DNA of 6,619 nucleotides from Methanocellales archaeon (GTDB taxonomy: Archaea; Halobacteriota; UBA148), in contig JAAEEL010000040.1 in assembly GCA_013415795.1 (NCBI GenBank), positions 1 to 6,619 on the forward strand, given 5' to 3'. This document shows, one piece after another, positions 5,135-6,619 of this stretch (its first letter is position 1; every line of letters starts with the position of its first letter). The notes beneath the pieces were generated by a model. It was not told the DNA's origin. It did not search any database and saw only the letters and a list, made by a program, of their open reading frames with translations. Position numbers and translations under genes: made by a program.

Positions 5135-5686
5135 TTATTGTTGACATTCCGATACCTTTAATCGCAACTTAGCCAAGTCCTCTTTTATATCAACGTTGAA
5201 TCCCATCCCTCTCAAAGTCTCTTGAAGAAGCATCTTGACAAACTCCTTAAGGATATCCGAACTCAACACCAAAGTGAACTCTCTCTTGGAGGTCTGCGTC
5301 AGTGTGAAGAGATTACATGCCTCAAGACGTCTCAGAACCGGTTCCACATGGAGGTATTTGTGTTTGAACTGATCCGCGTGGGCCTCACATATCGCCTTGT
5401 TCAACTCCCAGAACTCATCCTTGTCGGGATGAGTTTCGATGAACTTCAGAAATAGCAGCCAGTGATCGATATCCATTATGACGTGTTCGCCACGCCCAAG
5501 CATCTCGGCATGTGTATACAACTTCAGATCTTCAATTGATTCAAAGAGCACCCGATGCTTGCTATAAAATCTTAATGCCTCTCGAACTAGTTCACTCTGA
5601 GATAGTCCTAATTCTTCTCTCGTCTTTTTGAATAGCTTGAAGTCATCTTCATCCATTGCTACCGTAATTCGTTCTGGTGTTTTCAT
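5135..5686 (-). CDS. Ribbon-helix-helix (CopG-type) transcriptional regulator with a C-terminal effector-like domain
   Basis: A 183-residue protein. Residues 5-42 fit the ribbon-helix-helix fold: strand RITVAMDEDD, helix FKLFKKTREELG, then SQSELVREALRFYSKH. Such proteins bind DNA as dimers through the strand. Residues 70-183 form a mixed alpha/beta domain (EHVIMDIDHWLLFLKFIE, then FTLTQTSKREFTLVLSS, then LKEFVKMLLQETLRGMGF) with no motif I can name, probably for ligand sensing or oligomerisation. It lacks the recognisable His/Cys nickel-site pattern of NikR, so a nickel role is not claimed. It heads a likely operon with guaA and faces glnA across 179 bp, so control of one or both glutamine genes is an inference from position. 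A TATA-like element at 5714-5721 suggests a start of transcription within about 10 bp of the ATG. Confidence 0.85.
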   Translation of the reverse strand: MKTPERITVAMDEDDFKLFKKTREELGLSQSELVREALRFYSKHRVLFESIEDLKLYTHAEMLGRGEHVIMDIDHWLLFLKFIETHPDKDEFWELNKAICEAHADQFKHKYLHVEPVLRRLEACNLFTLTQTSKREFTLVLSSDILKEFVKMLLQETLRGMGFNVDIKEDLAKLRLKVSECQQ

Positions 5687-5713
5687 GGTATTACTATCAG
5701 TATGCTTAACTTC

Positions 5714-5723
5714 TTATTTAAAT
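5714..5723 (-). promoter_or_regulatory. Probable TATA box for the regulator-guaA operon
   Basis: The minus strand reads ATTTAAATAA about 28-37 bp before the ATG at 5686. This would give a leader of only a few bases, consistent with no visible Shine-Dalgarno there. Confidence 0.45.
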
Positions 5724-5774
5724 ATTAATCCTTTAATCACCTAGCAATCAACATTTAATTTGAGGTACTTAGTC

Positions 5775-5785
5775 GATTTTAAATC
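5775..5785 (+). promoter_or_regulatory. Palindromic TATA-like element upstream of glnA
   Basis: GATTTTAAATC is an inverted repeat of 5-bp arms around one base and includes a TATA-like TTTTAAAT. As a promoter it would give a leader of about 60 nt. AT-rich alternatives exist at 5792-5808. The glnA start has a clear Shine-Dalgarno, GAGGTGA at 5851-5857, eight bases before the ATG at 5866. Confidence 0.35.
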
Positions 5786-5865
5786 TGTTCATAATTTTTA
5801 TGTTTTTTTCTCAAATAGAATAAGAAGGTCATATTTCAAAGTATTAGTTAGAGGTGAGATATCAG

Positions 5866-6619
5866 ATGGAGAGATATACCAAAGTTAATACAAAGGAGGA
5901 CGTATTCAAAGCCATCGATAAACTAGAAGTAAAGTTCGTACGTCTCTGGTTTACGGATGTTCTCGGACAATTAAAGAGTTTTGCCATTACACCACGAGAA
6001 TTGGAAGGTGCTTTTGACGAAGGGATGGGATTTGATGGATCTTCTATACAGGGATTTGCACGAATTGACGAGAGTGATATGATAGCTAAACCAGATCCAG
6101 CGACTTTCCAAATTATTCCATGGCGACCCAAAGATAATACCGTTGCTCGGATGTTTTGCGACATCTTAGAGCCCAATGGAAGTCCATACAAGGGAGACCC
6201 AAGATACATTTTGAAGAAGAATCTGGAGAAGTTGAATCAGGATGGTTTTACGTTCTACATAGGTCCTGAGCTAGAGTATTTCTACTTCAAGCATGACAGC
6301 AATACTGAAGTGCTAGACAGAGGGGGCTACTTCGACCTTACTACACTGGACGCGGGAAGCGATCTACGACGAGATACGATCTTAACGCTTGAGAAGATGG
6401 GGATAGTGGTAGAATATAGTCACCATGAAGTTGCACCCTCACAACATGAGATTGACCTAAGGTACAAGGATGCATTGACGATGGCAGACCAGGTAATGAC
6501 CTATCGGATAGTGGTGAAAGAGATTGCACAGCAATACGGTTGTTATGCCACTTTCATGCCAAAACCTATCTTCGGAGTGAACGGAAGTGGGATGCACACA
6601 CATATGTCCTTGTTTAAAG
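5866..6619 (+). CDS. glnA: Glutamine synthetase type I (3' end outside the window)
   Basis: GlnA joins ammonia to glutamate with ATP to make glutamine, in the cytoplasm, as a dodecamer. The window holds 251 codons of a protein usually about 440-450 residues long. Residues 16-105 are the beta-Grasp N-terminal domain, with FVRLWFTDVLGQLKSFAI and the family signature GFDGSSIQGFARIDESDM (55-72). The catalytic domain follows, with metal-binding glutamates in GPELEYF (E135, E137) and HHEVAPSQHEID (E188, E195), and FMPKPIFGVNGSGMHTH (230-246) with H244. All visible key residues are present, so the gene looks functional. The tyrosine adenylylation site, if any, lies beyond the window. It is divergent from the ribbon-helix-helix regulator, which makes that regulator or a nitrogen repressor a candidate controller. 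Confidence 0.97.
   Translation, partial: MERYTKVNTKEDVFKAIDKLEVKFVRLWFTDVLGQLKSFAITPRELEGAFDEGMGFDGSSIQGFARIDESDMIAKPDPATFQIIPWRPKDNTVARMFCDILEPNGSPYKGDPRYILKKNLEKLNQDGFTFYIGPELEYFYFKHDSNTEVLDRGGYFDLTTLDAGSDLRRDTILTLEKMGIVVEYSHHEVAPSQHEIDLRYKDALTMADQVMTYRIVVKEIAQQYGCYATFMPKPIFGVNGSGMHTHMSLFK

Noticed and set aside
5862..6209. Minus-strand open frame of 115 codons
   Set aside because: It is the shadow of the glnA N-terminal region, which is unmistakable on the plus strand.

Overview
This window most likely comes from an archaeon, probably a methanogen or anaerobic methane oxidiser of the Euryarchaeota. The reasons are archaeal TATA-like boxes about 25 bp before several starts, apparently leaderless genes beside genes with a GAGGTG Shine-Dalgarno, a stand-alone V4R protein, an archaeal-style single-domain winged-helix regulator, and a surface-type beta-sandwich protein. 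The assignment rests on gene style only.

Layout. At 1-531 is the 3' two thirds of hisF. At 639-1145 is a V4R-domain protein, convergent with a small winged-helix regulator (1192-1482, minus). That regulator is divergent from a beta-sandwich repeat protein (1682-2548) whose frame is broken by a TAA at 2270. The intergenic region between them holds three related 9-8-9 imperfect palindromes. From 2544 to 3400 lies a scar built from hisF pieces: a near-identical copy of hisF bases 324-410, a diverged and frameshifted hisF tail, a gene for an unrecognised membrane-anchored protein (2707-3336), and a near-identical copy of hisF bases 401-450. The right-hand block is conventional: guaA (3517-5121, minus) lies 13 bp behind a ribbon-helix-helix regulator gene (5135-5686, minus), and this pair is divergent from glnA (5866 to the window end, 5' part only).

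How the genes fit together. HisF uses ammonia released from glutamine by its partner HisH, GuaA consumes glutamine, and GlnA makes it. The ribbon-helix-helix protein sits where it could control both guaA and glnA. The centre looks like accessory DNA: a local regulator with its own target gene, decaying reading frames, and a cassette bounded by hisF fragments. The order of that cassette is upstream part, foreign replacement tail, cargo, displaced original tail. This resembles the footprint of an element that integrates into the 3' part of a gene, although no integrase is visible. This cassette is the most unusual thing in the window.
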